A stretch of 64,000 nucleotides of DNA from JBAXSK01 sp044358815. GTDB taxonomy: Bacteria > Cyanobacteriota > Cyanobacteriia > Pseudanabaenales > Pseudanabaenaceae. The stretch is taken from positions 8,438 through 72,437 of the forward strand of contig JBIKNH010000001.1 of NCBI GenBank assembly GCA_044358815.1, given 5' to 3'. The notes below the pieces were generated by a model. The model saw nothing but the letters and a program-made list of their open reading frames with translations, was not told the DNA's origin and did not search any database. The translations under genes and the position numbers were made by a program. Below, one piece after another: positions 17,416 through 26,281 of this stretch. How positions within the stretch are numbered: position 1 is the first letter of the stretch; every line of letters starts with the position of its first letter.

Positions 17416-18384
17416 TTATCTTCCTAGAGTGTTTTGATACATGAGGCGATCGTTAGCCGTTTCGTGGACAATGCGCTCAATAAATTCATTTTTACCTGTG
17501 GCAGGCAAAATCAGATCGTAATCGCGACGGCATAACGTAAAGGCAGTTCTAGCGGGATCTTTGGGACGGGCTTCTTCTTCAGTCAATGTCGCTAATTCTA
17601 AGGTTGTACCGAGGGTAAACAGATAAGGGATTGCAGCAAGTCGGGCAGGTGGCAGCGATCGCACTTCTAGTAATGCTTGAGCTAGCTCTAATTGATTGCT
17701 TGCAGTTTCTTGATGCGCGAGATTGAGTAAAGTAATTAAAGAGAAGGAATGATCGGGTATTTGACTACTAGCGGTAATGAGTTGATCGATTATTTGGGGA
17801 CGTAGTTGGCGATCGCGTGTCATACGTTCATAGTCAAAGAGGGCAAAATCAACAACCTCCCTTATTACAAAGGCAATCTGAACTGCCCAATGGAAACCTT
17901 GATAGGTGCGCCCAGATTTCCAAGCGTTGATAATTTCATCAATTTTTTGGATAGTTTCAACACGATAAACTCGCTGTTCGAGATTATGTATTCGTTGCTC
18001 ATGATCGTTTAATTGAATTTGCAAATGTTCGGTAATTTGCTCGAGAATATCAATCTCTTGTCGATGATTGCGAAGGGCGTTACGAGTTTCTAATAGCTTT
18101 GCTTGAGTGATTTCTAGGGCAATGTTACTGATTCGCAGGTTATCGGCTAGGGCTAATACCCGTTGATGCAGAGATTTCATGCCAACATTGAGATTGCGCT
18201 CAATCAGGATTTGCCGATCGCGATCGCTGCCTGTAACCCCATCAAATAAGCGTCCAATAAAGCTGCGATTTTGACGAAAGCGGATGAGGTCATCATTTAC
18301 TTGAATCCCATTAACCAAATCCACCAATACTTTATCGCTCACAATTGGAACTTGTTGCTGTAAGTCCTGTAATGACTCAAACAT
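17416..18384 (-). CDS. Coiled-coil protein resembling RdcB/YjcZ
   Basis: A soluble 322-residue, largely helical protein with a strong coiled-coil at about 100-150 (heptads around EQITEHLQIQLNDHEQRIHN) and no membrane segment or catalytic motif. I believe it resembles the RdcB (YjcZ) family, which in Escherichia coli works with the dynamin-like GTPase RdcA (YjdA/CrfC) to activate a diguanylate cyclase. A CrfC-like GTPase is encoded at the head of this same operon, which supports the match. Its start overlaps the PIN gene by 8 bases, and its stop lies 3 bases before the patatin start, so the three are co-translated. The family assignment is from memory of the pattern, not a search. Confidence 0.55.
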   Translation of the reverse strand: MFESLQDLQQQVPIVSDKVLVDLVNGIQVNDDLIRFRQNRSFIGRLFDGVTGSDRDRQILIERNLNVGMKSLHQRVLALADNLRISNIALEITQAKLLETRNALRNHRQEIDILEQITEHLQIQLNDHEQRIHNLEQRVYRVETIQKIDEIINAWKSGRTYQGFHWAVQIAFVIREVVDFALFDYERMTRDRQLRPQIIDQLITASSQIPDHSFSLITLLNLAHQETASNQLELAQALLEVRSLPPARLAAIPYLFTLGTTLELATLTEEEARPKDPARTAFTLCRRDYDLILPATGKNEFIERIVHETANDRLMYQNTLGR

Positions 18385-18802
18385 CAGGTTCTCCTTGAAA
18401 TAAGATCAAAAATCCTTCTTGGGCAAAGTGTTTATCGTGAGTCAAAATTTCCCTTATTTTGAGACGATCCATGATGATCATTGACATACAGTCAGTCAGA
18501 CTATAGCCCTTGTCAAGACGCTTAGCATAAAGATCTAGTCCTTCAATAAAAACATCTCTGGTGTGGGTGATGACTTGAATATTTTTATTTCTGAGAATTT
18601 CTCTAGTTCTTTGCGAAACACCTGATCGCATTTCTGAGCCAAACTGAGCATAGTAGTTAAGCAATTCATTGAGTACCGCGTCAGAAGTTACGAGTTTTAC
18701 TCCTTTTAGTTGCTGACTGAAGTTGACAACTTGCTGATGCCATTGATCGCGTTGATTACATAATGCAATCCAGTAAAAAGTATCGACAAAAATTTGTTTC
18801 AT
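18377..18802 (-). CDS. PIN-domain ribonuclease, VapC-like toxin
   Basis: PIN toxins are Mg-dependent RNases. The 141 residues carry the expected acidic set: D7 (IFVDTFYWIAL), E46, D104 (LTDCMS) and D123 (ILTHDKHF), with the usual family length. The cognate antitoxin gene lies immediately upstream with a 2-base gap. The 8-base overlap with the downstream coiled-coil gene places this toxin-antitoxin pair inside a larger operon instead of standing alone. The target RNA is unknown. Confidence 0.88.
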   Translation of the reverse strand: MKQIFVDTFYWIALCNQRDQWHQQVVNFSQQLKGVKLVTSDAVLNELLNYYAQFGSEMRSGVSQRTREILRNKNIQVITHTRDVFIEGLDLYAKRLDKGYSLTDCMSMIIMDRLKIREILTHDKHFAQEGFLILFQGEPDV

Positions 18803-18804
18803 AT

Positions 18805-19191
18805 CTAGACAGATTGCTTTGGTGAACCGTATAGATAATGATCATGATTGGCAGCTCCATCGGTAGGTAAGCGATCGAGGACTTCGGGCGGGATAGATTG
18901 GGCAAAAGTTGTAAAACTCTCCCAAATTGGGATGTCTGTATCTATTTCTTGTGTTGATGAGTTGACTTGTGGTTCCAATAAATCTTTATCTTTAGAAATT
19001 GATAGTAAGTTAAGTAACTCTTGGGCGGTTGTGTCAAGGATACGGGCAAGGGTGAAGATAGACACTTGAGGCTGATTATTTAAGTTAATAATGCCGCTAG
19101 GCTGTTCATTTTGTAGCCATGCTAGAAAATGATCTGGGGTTGTGCCTAATACTTCTGCTGAGGTTTCTAAATCTAGGGTTAGTTTTGTCAT
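18805..19191 (-). CDS. Antitoxin partner of the PIN toxin
   Basis: A 128-residue protein. The C-terminal part (about 88-128; PIWESFTTFAQSIPPEVL followed by LPTDGAANHDHYLYG) matches the tail found in many cyanobacterial antitoxins next to PIN toxins, which wraps the toxin active site. The N-terminal 65 residues look helical and could be a DNA-binding domain for autoregulation. It ends 2 bases before the PIN start and begins 30 bases after the HicB-like gene. Confidence 0.72.
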   Translation of the reverse strand: MTKLTLDLETSAEVLGTTPDHFLAWLQNEQPSGIINLNNQPQVSIFTLARILDTTAQELLNLLSISKDKDLLEPQVNSSTQEIDTDIPIWESFTTFAQSIPPEVLDRLPTDGAANHDHYLYGSPKQSV

Positions 19192-19221
19192 GATTTCAGA
19201 GTTTGATTGACAATTGAATTT

Positions 19222-19431
19222 TTAAGCTGCAACTAATTTTCCTTGTGGTTGGGGGATTGATCTTCCTAGCTCTGTTGCTATTTGAATCCATTCTTCCATA
19301 ATGACTTGGACATTCCTGAGGGCTTCAAAATAGATTGCTCCATCTGCCATACATCCTGCTAGTTCAGGTACTTCGGCGATGTAGGCTTCGTCTTCTGGAC
19401 TCCAATATATAACTACTTTATAGTGCATCAT
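19222..19431 (-). CDS. Orphan HicB-like antitoxin-family protein
   Basis: A small 69-residue protein with the HicB fold signature (YWSPEDEAYIAEVPELAGCMADG). HicB proteins normally neutralise a HicA mRNA interferase encoded next door. Here neither flank has room for HicA: the gaps are 30 and 14 bases. It therefore stands alone inside the dynamin operon, either as a relic or as a regulator. The start MMHYKV is the first Met of the frame. Confidence 0.8.
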   Translation of the reverse strand: MMHYKVVIYWSPEDEAYIAEVPELAGCMADGAIYFEALRNVQVIMEEWIQIATELGRSIPQPQGKLVAA

Positions 19432-19445
19432 CTTTATCCATAAAC

Positions 19446-21809
19446 CTACTCTTGTTTACTTTTTAGAATTTCTCTGACGTACTTTTTTTGATTGTCAACA
19501 GCCCCCTTCAATTTTGCGCTGTCATCAGAAATTTTATCGAGTGCAGCTTTACGTTCCGCTTGTTTTTCAGCATTTTGCTTGTTGAAATTTATAGATTCTT
19601 GCAATGACTCCTCATAACCCTTAAGCAATTGATCAAGTTCTAAAAAATACCTGTCAATTTCCATTTGAAAATCGTGTTCCAAATATTTAAATACTTGCTG
19701 CTTAACTTTTGTAACTGCTCCTTCAATAGATTCCTCGACATTTTGATTAACTTCATCAACAGAGACAACAAAGAAACGCTCAGTTCTACTCACTGGAACT
19801 TGTTTCGTATGTTCGTAGAGCCAAAGGGTATACCAACGGCGTTCTCTAACTGTCTGATATTCTGTGTATTCTCTAGAACGAGACTTTGCTTGGATATCCA
19901 AGCTAACATCTTCTAGATTTATTTCATCAAACATTTCCGGCAATTCGAGAGTCACGTCGAACTGCTTAGACAGCCTACGTTGTGCTTGCTCAATGATTGG
20001 CTTGGTTTTAGTTCTAAGCAATTTTTCGATTCTGTTACGCAAACTCTTAACTTCTCGCCAAGCATCCTCTCTAGCATCGGACATTAAATCGTTTACAATC
20101 ATCTTGACAGAAGCAGTAGCGGTTTCAACAAATCTATTTGCCTCATTAGCAGATTTGAATTTGATTTCGCCTGTACCTTGATAATCTTGTCCACTAAGTA
20201 GACTTAGAAGCTTGTTAATACCTAATCCAGCTTTCTTAACTACTCCCGCCTCGCTGTATTCCTTTCTACCAAAGACTCGCTTTAATTCCTCACGACTTTG
20301 CAATTGCATATAAACTAGATTAGAGCTTAGTTTTTGCTCTAGTGAGAAGCGAAGACGTGCAACTTCTTCCTTGAGTTTGTCGCGGCAATCATTTAGTTTA
20401 CGCAGCTTATCTTCTATAGCATCAATTTCTGCTTTTAGTTTAGCTACCTCTTGTCCAAAAGATCCTTTTTGGATGTTAGTCTTATCTTGTAAATCCTTTA
20501 ATCTACCGCTTGCATCATTAAGAGCGCTACTCAATGTCCGAGGTGCTGCCTGAGCCATCAAAACCGCGATCGCTTTTTCTAAAAACTCCGCAAATCCTGA
20601 TTCATTCCATACATCATTTGCGGCTTCCTCCATATCATCCATATCAACTTTTTTCTGGAATTTCTTGCGCCAAGAATCACCATAGTATTGCATTCCCAGC
20701 AAATCTGATGTTTTCATTTCTTGAGGAGTTACAGACCCTTGTTTCTTTTCATTCCAAAAATTAGAAGCATAGGCAGCACGACTAGCAGAAATTTCAAAAA
20801 CCCGATCAGAGCTACCTTGAATACCAAATTTATTTTGCACAAACTCAAGAACTTGTTCCTTACTCATGTCCTTGTCTGTTTTACGCAGATCGATCTTATT
20901 AACTAAGATATAAATACTATCTTTTCCCTTAATATCAGATACTATTTTTTCAACATCGAGCTTCACTTTCTCAGCAGCTTCTGCATTTAACTGAGTGTAG
21001 TCCAATACAAGCAAAATGATAGAACTAGCTTCAAGTTGAAGTTTAACCACATTTCCCAGATTTAAATCACCAGCTTCATTCGGTCCGGGGGTATCGACAA
21101 TTACCAACTTCCCGACACTATCCAACTTCAATCCCGAAGTTTCATCTAAAAAAGGTACTTCAATGCGCAGTACAGAATCTAAAAATAGTAAAGGGCTTTC
21201 TAAAGGCACTAAAACGCTACATAGACGGACTAAATCATTGAGATCGGTTAAAGATTTTTGAATTGCTTCTGTACCTGATACCTCCGATAAAAAAACAATT
21301 TCTGGATTTCCCGCTATATCTTCTAGTAAATTCTGTAGATGTGTGTAGTCTTTGTTTCTGATTTCTTGTGTAGCTTGAGCAAGCCCAATCTGTTGTATTT
21401 TTCGTTTTAGACTACCCCACGATCGCTTTAATACATCATAAGTATTCGACCCATCATACTGAAACTTTAATTTTGGCTCTGTAACATCTTTTGAGAAAAT
21501 AATCTCAGTCGGTAATGTCGTCATTGCTGCATTACGACTTGGCAAAATATCTTGCCCCACGATCGCATTAATGATTGTTGACTTACCCGCTTTCATCGGA
21601 GCAGCGATCGCCATGCGTAGCTCTAAATTTTTGACCTTAGTAATCTCATTTTCAATACTTTTAGCGTGTTCCGCATAGCGTCTCTCTTTGCTATTCGACG
21701 ACTCTAACTTTTGACTCGCATAGTTCATCAAGTCTCGAACTTGAGTCAAAACATCAACAACAGATTGCTGGATTGCATAAATATCGGATTTAAGATCATC
21801 GCTAGACAT
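19446..21809 (-). CDS. Dynamin-like GTPase of the CrfC/RdcA (YjdA) type
   Basis: A large 787-residue GTPase. Motifs are P-loop APMKAGKST (70-78), switch DTPGPNEAG (239-247), LDYTQL (269-274) and NKID (304-307), then long helical stalk/coil segments at about 435-500 and 725-780. The segments MKAGKST-INAIVG-LP-RN and LNDLVRL match what I recall of E. coli CrfC/RdcA closely, including order. No membrane helix is present, so membrane contact, if any, would be peripheral. It heads a six-gene operon: 14 bases separate it from the HicB-like gene. Its coupling to a phospholipase and a PIN toxin is unusual and suggests membrane surveillance or damage. CrfC relatives are also linked to chromosome segregation and c-di-GMP control. 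Confidence 0.85.
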   Translation of the reverse strand: MSSDDLKSDIYAIQQSVVDVLTQVRDLMNYASQKLESSNSKERRYAEHAKSIENEITKVKNLELRMAIAAPMKAGKSTIINAIVGQDILPSRNAAMTTLPTEIIFSKDVTEPKLKFQYDGSNTYDVLKRSWGSLKRKIQQIGLAQATQEIRNKDYTHLQNLLEDIAGNPEIVFLSEVSGTEAIQKSLTDLNDLVRLCSVLVPLESPLLFLDSVLRIEVPFLDETSGLKLDSVGKLVIVDTPGPNEAGDLNLGNVVKLQLEASSIILLVLDYTQLNAEAAEKVKLDVEKIVSDIKGKDSIYILVNKIDLRKTDKDMSKEQVLEFVQNKFGIQGSSDRVFEISASRAAYASNFWNEKKQGSVTPQEMKTSDLLGMQYYGDSWRKKFQKKVDMDDMEEAANDVWNESGFAEFLEKAIAVLMAQAAPRTLSSALNDASGRLKDLQDKTNIQKGSFGQEVAKLKAEIDAIEDKLRKLNDCRDKLKEEVARLRFSLEQKLSSNLVYMQLQSREELKRVFGRKEYSEAGVVKKAGLGINKLLSLLSGQDYQGTGEIKFKSANEANRFVETATASVKMIVNDLMSDAREDAWREVKSLRNRIEKLLRTKTKPIIEQAQRRLSKQFDVTLELPEMFDEINLEDVSLDIQAKSRSREYTEYQTVRERRWYTLWLYEHTKQVPVSRTERFFVVSVDEVNQNVEESIEGAVTKVKQQVFKYLEHDFQMEIDRYFLELDQLLKGYEESLQESINFNKQNAEKQAERKAALDKISDDSAKLKGAVDNQKKYVREILKSKQE

Positions 21810-21935
21810 GGACTTAGCTACCCTCTGTCAGATAGTGCTTTGATAATTGCAGGTTATCATAACCTAAAAAAGCAAAAAACTTAGAAATAAAAGTTAAGCT
21901 AGTGCTAGATAGACGGGATGAATCTCTGCTTATCT
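21810..21935 (-). promoter_or_regulatory. Presumed promoter region of the dynamin-patatin operon
   Basis: This short non-coding stretch directly precedes the dynamin start, and the six downstream genes show no other gap above 30 bases. No certain -35/-10 boxes could be picked by eye, so the call rests on gene arrangement only. Confidence 0.35.
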
Positions 21936-22087
21936 TTACCTATTTAGTACCACTCTATCTTCATGATAGATAATAAAGCTATACCCTTGGGGATGTTGTT
22001 GATAATATTTACCCCGCACAGGATTTTAGGCTCAGTTAACTCATATTCTTGGCACAAATCATCTTCTAATTCATGTAGAATTTTCAT
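21936..22087 (-). pseudogene. Small frameshifted gene remnant
   Basis: Reading from ATG 22085-22087 gives HELEDDLCQEYELTEPK, then nonsense. Adding one base at the A-run (plus-strand TTTT, 22024-22027) restores NPVRGKYYQQHPQGYSFII and then YHEDRVVLNR to a stop at 21936-21938. The restored sequence looks like a genuine small protein. A good ribosome site (AAAGGAG on the minus strand) is better placed for a Met one codon-phase away that yields only MSDENST. I do not know the family. It overlaps the 3' end of the DUF29 remnant by 17 bases. Confidence 0.5.
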
Positions 22088-22406
22088 CGCTCATAGTATT
22101 TTTCTCCTTTCGTGCAACGCCATGTAACCTTTGGCGATGTTCTCGAATGGTAAATTTCCAGCTATGATTACGTTTGCCAGATTGATATTGCCACTTTAAT
22201 AGATGCATTTTTAATAGATGCATTAAAAGTATAGTGAGATTACTCTCTAGGGCGTGTTTTTGATTTTTCCCCATGTCTTCAATTTCATCAATTAGGTTCG
22301 CTAAATCCACTTCTGTAAAGCGCTGGTCTTTGAGTAATTGTGTGGTAGTCTCAATCCAGGGCATGAAGTCTTGCTCATAGAGAGATTGCGCGGAGATCTC
22401 TGTATT
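22071..22406 (-). pseudogene. DUF29-family gene, truncated at both ends
   Basis: The open frame from ATG 22364 encodes 97 residues matching the N-terminal half of DUF29 (WIETTTQLL, LIDEIEDMG, LLKWQYQSGKRNHSWKFTI). Homology continues upstream of that ATG in frame as SLYEQDF, the usual DUF29 opening, but no ATG, GTG or TTG start precedes it before a stop codon, so the original start is lost. After the HRQRL segment the usual C-terminal half of the family (total about 140-150 residues) is missing and the frame runs into an unrelated small gene. DUF29 genes are multicopy in cyanobacteria and have no assigned function. Confidence 0.7.
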
Positions 22407-22505
22407 TAGTTTGCATATTATTACTTCAATAATTCAATCTTATTCACATAACATCATGATAGTTTAAGAACGTTACCTTCTTTGGATTAGTGCATCTTAC
22501 CCGAA

Positions 22506-22991
22506 CTATACAAATATTTCTGGACAAAGGAAATTAAGCTTAACTCCATGTTCGGCAAGAACTTGTTTGTGATCGTGCCAGTCAGAATCAACAGCATTAG
22601 CAATCGCGGGTTTAGCATGATGAGTTAGCGCAACTGCTACAAATTTGCGATCCGACGGATCAAACTTTTCAAGAGAGGGAGATTTGGGAAACTCAGCAAA
22701 ATCATTTTCAGCAATTTGTGTAATGGTAGCCTTATCGCACCGATTTGGATTGTTCTGATTTAGGAGAACCCATTTAAGGAACTTATCGCCTGCGCTTGGT
22801 TGTCCAGTCTGGGAGTTTTTGTTCATATATTCTTTGATGATTAGCCACTGATTGTCAATCACCAATATTCCTGTATTCATAAGATTTTGAAGATACTTTT
22901 GACAGGCTATCTCACAGGTTGCAGGTGCTTGATGTGCTTTTTTACTAGCGACAAGTAGGACATTCGTATCGACAATTTGATACATTTTCAC
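22506..22991 (-). CDS. PIN-like nuclease paired with the DUF3696 ATPase
   Basis: A 161-residue protein that opens with a PIN motif (QIVDTNVLLVA, D8) and has further acidic positions in FDPSDRKFVAVAL and AVDSDWHDH, in the order expected for the PIN active site. The other half is less typical than VapC. Its start overlaps the stop of the ATPase gene by 4 bases (ATGA), so the two are coupled. It has no antitoxin neighbour, so the ATPase is its likely controller. A role in phage defence is inference from the pair architecture. Confidence 0.78.
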   Translation of the reverse strand: MKMYQIVDTNVLLVASKKAHQAPATCEIACQKYLQNLMNTGILVIDNQWLIIKEYMNKNSQTGQPSAGDKFLKWVLLNQNNPNRCDKATITQIAENDFAEFPKSPSLEKFDPSDRKFVAVALTHHAKPAIANAVDSDWHDHKQVLAEHGVKLNFLCPEIFV

Positions 22992-24406
22992 ACTCCGATA
23001 TTCATTTGGCGGTTAATCGCTGCTTCTGTCATAGCAACTAGATCGCCCATTTCATCACCGAAAAATCCTTCAGGATAGTTACAAATATTGCCATAGTTAT
23101 CAATATCAAGGGTAACTAATTCTGAATCTCCTTGATCATTCATTTTACAAAAATACAGTGCAGCATCCTCATTGCTAAATCCATCTTTTGCCTCGGCAAT
23201 GCGACGTTGTAATCTTCTTAGTAAATGTTCGCTATGACTTTCAATAATGATTTGGATATTGCGGGTTTTAATGACTTCGATAAATATATCAGCAAGTCCT
23301 GCTTGGACTGAAGGATGTAAATGGATTTCGGGTTGTTCAAATATGAGGGTTGAGCCTTTGGGTGCGTAGTAACACAAAACCAAAATTGGTAATACTTGCG
23401 AAACACCAAACCCAACATCAGTAATTAATACTTCTGCGGAATTAGGGGATCGCTGTACCAATATTTCATAATCACCACGATTAGGCGTAATCCTATTCAA
23501 TCTAAATCCATGAATTAAGCCAAAATCTTTGAGAGCTTTTGCCACTGAAATCTCCACTTCTACATCTTTCTTTCGAGAAGCAAGAAGTGCCGCAACAGTT
23601 AATTCTCCGTATTTACCAACATCTTGGGGACGTTCACCAGACCAAAGATATGTTCTTTTGGGATATTCTCTTAATGGCGCAAGGTAGTAAGTATATATAA
23701 AAAGTCCTGTATAAGAAAACACTAAATTTGCTAAGTTGACAAATATTAATGATGTCATTTCCTCAGTATACTGAACATTGTAGTTGTTGATGACTCGTAA
23801 AGAGAGATCAAAACTTTTAAACAACCCACTATGATCAATAGATAGCAACCAATTTTTAAGGAAATCCCCATCTATAAACAGTTGATGAATAGCTTCGGAG
23901 TTAGGGTTTGAATGCAAATTGATACCGATATGATTCCATCGATCATCACTTGCCTTAAAAGAGTATACAAAGAATTCAAGATTAGTTTGATCGCTGTCAA
24001 TATTAATGACTGAATCAAATCTTAATGGTAAATCATATGTTGCATATTTTTCGGAATCAATCTGTATACTATTACTAACATCTATTTCTGTAATCATTTG
24101 TACAGCGCGATCAGGGATTTTTCTGGGCATCCATTCAAAAGAGAATTTTAGTTTTTCTGGCAATTGATGCCTGTGACTAATATCATAATTAGTCCCTAAA
24201 TCAACGTAACTATATTGATCGCCCCCTAAATGCAAAATACGATTACGATCACTGGATTCAACAGTTTGCTTCAGCATCAACAAAAACTGTAAAATTGCCG
24301 TTTTACCAGAACTATTTGTCCCAAAAAATCCCGTCAGAGGAGCCATCCGAAACTCCCCCGTATCTGCCCATGACTTAAAATTCTGGATGCGTAGTTGTGT
24401 AAACAT
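22988..24406 (-). CDS. AAA/SMC-like ATPase with DUF3696 C-terminus
   Basis: A 472-residue ATPase. Walker A is FFGTNSSGKT near residues 27-36, an ABC-signature-like VGFGVSQVLPIL lies near 350, and Walker B is STLIFEQPEIHLHP near 375, followed by the DUF3696 tail with NYPEGFFGDEMGDL. This is the OLD/RecF-type ATPase fold without an attached nuclease, and a separate PIN nuclease is encoded in the 4-base overlap downstream. Such ATPases are thought to sense DNA or phage products and gate a toxic effector. It follows the HNH gene at 24430 by 23 bases, so the cassettes may share a transcript. Confidence 0.85.
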   Translation of the reverse strand: MFTQLRIQNFKSWADTGEFRMAPLTGFFGTNSSGKTAILQFLLMLKQTVESSDRNRILHLGGDQYSYVDLGTNYDISHRHQLPEKLKFSFEWMPRKIPDRAVQMITEIDVSNSIQIDSEKYATYDLPLRFDSVINIDSDQTNLEFFVYSFKASDDRWNHIGINLHSNPNSEAIHQLFIDGDFLKNWLLSIDHSGLFKSFDLSLRVINNYNVQYTEEMTSLIFVNLANLVFSYTGLFIYTYYLAPLREYPKRTYLWSGERPQDVGKYGELTVAALLASRKKDVEVEISVAKALKDFGLIHGFRLNRITPNRGDYEILVQRSPNSAEVLITDVGFGVSQVLPILVLCYYAPKGSTLIFEQPEIHLHPSVQAGLADIFIEVIKTRNIQIIIESHSEHLLRRLQRRIAEAKDGFSNEDAALYFCKMNDQGDSELVTLDIDNYGNICNYPEGFFGDEMGDLVAMTEAAINRQMNIGV

Positions 24407-24429
24407 AGCGATTTAACCTTATTTCAAGT

Positions 24430-25005
24430 TTACGATTTTTTGAGAGAAGCGATCTCCCTTTTGCGGATCGCACGGGCAACAAGCGGAGCTTTTTTCTCTA
24501 GCCCCTCAAAGCTTATTTCGCCATCAGAATAGGTTCGATACCATTCTCTGCGCTGTCTTACAATTACTTCATTATTTAATTTTCGTTGCGTTTGTTTGAC
24601 TTTTTCGATTTCAGAATTTGGTATTTTCTGAATTTGAGGCACTAAACTAAATGTCAACAATTCTACTTCAAACCATTCATCTCCAACCTCAAATGGATCT
24701 AAAATTTGATCGTCTGCCCTCTTAGAACTGTTGATCCAAGCTGAGGCAAAACGATAATTAGCCCAGTCGTAGGCTTTCGTGCGATCTTGATGACAACTAA
24801 TGTAATGGTCTACTGTGCCAATTGGCTCAAACATGGCTGAATATCCGCAAAGATTTTGAAATCCATCGGCAAGATGTTTCCGAAAAGGCGACCATAAATC
24901 TCTTGGTCTTTTCTTATCAGGATTTTTTGAGAGCCAATCTTCACCTTTTTGTCTGACTTCTCGATCAAAATTGGGAGGCTCTGGTACAGAATCAAAATGA
25001 ATCAT
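24430..25005 (-). CDS. HNH-type endonuclease, PtuB-like
   Basis: A 191-residue protein. The core LCGYSAMFEPIGTVDHYIS (C53, D66, H67) followed by WANYRFASAWINSSK (N83, N92, K95) is the HNH layout of PtuB-type nucleases: TVDH, then an Asn-containing helix. Only one Cys of the usual zinc-knuckle pair is visible, so metal binding may differ. The start overlaps the upstream ATPase stop by 4 bases. Together they look like a compact Septu-like (PtuA/PtuB) defence pair, the nuclease being held in check by the ATPase. The assignment rests on motif order, not on a search. Confidence 0.72.
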   Translation of the reverse strand: MIHFDSVPEPPNFDREVRQKGEDWLSKNPDKKRPRDLWSPFRKHLADGFQNLCGYSAMFEPIGTVDHYISCHQDRTKAYDWANYRFASAWINSSKRADDQILDPFEVGDEWFEVELLTFSLVPQIQKIPNSEIEKVKQTQRKLNNEVIVRQRREWYRTYSDGEISFEGLEKKAPLVARAIRKREIASLKKS

Positions 25006-26225
25006 TTCTGTCTTGCCTCATTTTTGACAGTCCAGCCAATCCAGAAAGGATCGTGACCAGGAATGACTCGTTTGAGTTCTGCTTGAATTTGTTCAAGTGT
25101 TTGTAAATTATCAGGATATACATAATCAGGATTTCTAGTAGCCCAAGCTTGAGCCGCACCAATTGCTACCTCTGCTTCACGAGATCGCGCTTGTTTGAGG
25201 TCAAAAATTTCTGAAGTCAGCCATCCCACCACATCACCTTGCTTTACCCAAGGAATTTCATTGAGAGTTACCTCGCTTCCAAGTAACTCAAAAAGAAATA
25301 ATTTGTCTAGCTCTTCCTCAAAATATGGTTCAGCAGATGCTAACACCATCGGTGAATGTGTCGTTGTAGCAACTTGCACCTCGATTGCTAAATTTAATAA
25401 TTTACAAACTTGAAGAATAGCAGGAAGAATAGTTCTTTGCCATTTTGGATGTAAATGTGCTTCTAATTCATCAATTAGAAAAACAATTTTTTTGAGTGGC
25501 TCGGTTCTCTTAAATTTTGCAATTTGAATATGTTCTTCCCAAGCCCAGACAAGTACATATGCTAAGTTGAGTATTCTTTGAATACCTGAAGAAGCATGAG
25601 TTACAGGAACATTGCCATAGGGTAAGGTAAGAGTAGGAATTTGACGGCTATCATCTACTGAAAGCCTTACAGATGAACCAACTTGCATTAGCTCATCGGG
25701 ATGCGACAGATGTTGAATTACACTTTGGAGAATTTGATAAGGTGTTTCTGTTTGCTTTAGCTGCCAATAGTCAAGATCATGAATCAGCCCCATACAAGGT
25801 ATAGAGCCATTATTTAATATTAATCCGTTCAGAACTTGATGTGATGTAAAGTTGTAAACTTCATCAGGAGTGAATTTTCTTAATGGATCGAAAATCGAAA
25901 ATCCTCCATCAATACGGCTATAGATAACAATCTCATCTTCTTGAGAACGCTGAAAGTCTTGCCATCTTTGTTTGTCAAATAGAAAGACACTCTCACATTC
26001 TTCTCCATTACTGGCTTGAAAGCGAATATATGGAGAAGTATCTTGGTCAAAATTTGGTAGTGCTGGCAAGCCAATCCAATTATCTGTCAATGCAAACCAG
26101 ATCACATCAAGTAGAAAACTCTTGCCTAAGCCATTGTCACCCGTAAGAATGTTGAGGCGATCGCCAAACTCAATTTCAAGATTTCTTACAGAACCAATAC
26201 CTCTTAAGTTTAATTTAGTTAACAT
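25002..26225 (-). CDS. AAA/SMC-like ATPase, PtuA-like
   Basis: A 407-residue ATPase with Walker A GDNGLGKS (29-36), signature THASSGIQRILNLAYVL near 210-226, Walker B IVFLIDELEAHLHP near 250 and a switch-like VATTTHSPMVLASAE. It has a short, smooth N-terminus (MLTKLNLRGIGSVRNLEIEFG) typical of RecF/OLD relatives. It is shorter than classical PtuA. The HNH nuclease starts inside its last codons, so the two are made together. It lies 56 bases downstream of the TOPRIM gene and probably shares its transcript. Confidence 0.82.
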   Translation of the reverse strand: MLTKLNLRGIGSVRNLEIEFGDRLNILTGDNGLGKSFLLDVIWFALTDNWIGLPALPNFDQDTSPYIRFQASNGEECESVFLFDKQRWQDFQRSQEDEIVIYSRIDGGFSIFDPLRKFTPDEVYNFTSHQVLNGLILNNGSIPCMGLIHDLDYWQLKQTETPYQILQSVIQHLSHPDELMQVGSSVRLSVDDSRQIPTLTLPYGNVPVTHASSGIQRILNLAYVLVWAWEEHIQIAKFKRTEPLKKIVFLIDELEAHLHPKWQRTILPAILQVCKLLNLAIEVQVATTTHSPMVLASAEPYFEEELDKLFLFELLGSEVTLNEIPWVKQGDVVGWLTSEIFDLKQARSREAEVAIGAAQAWATRNPDYVYPDNLQTLEQIQAELKRVIPGHDPFWIGWTVKNEARQK

Positions 26226-26281
26226 TGCTTATCCCTTTTTATTTATTTCAATTTTATGGATTCGTAATCGACACATATCAT

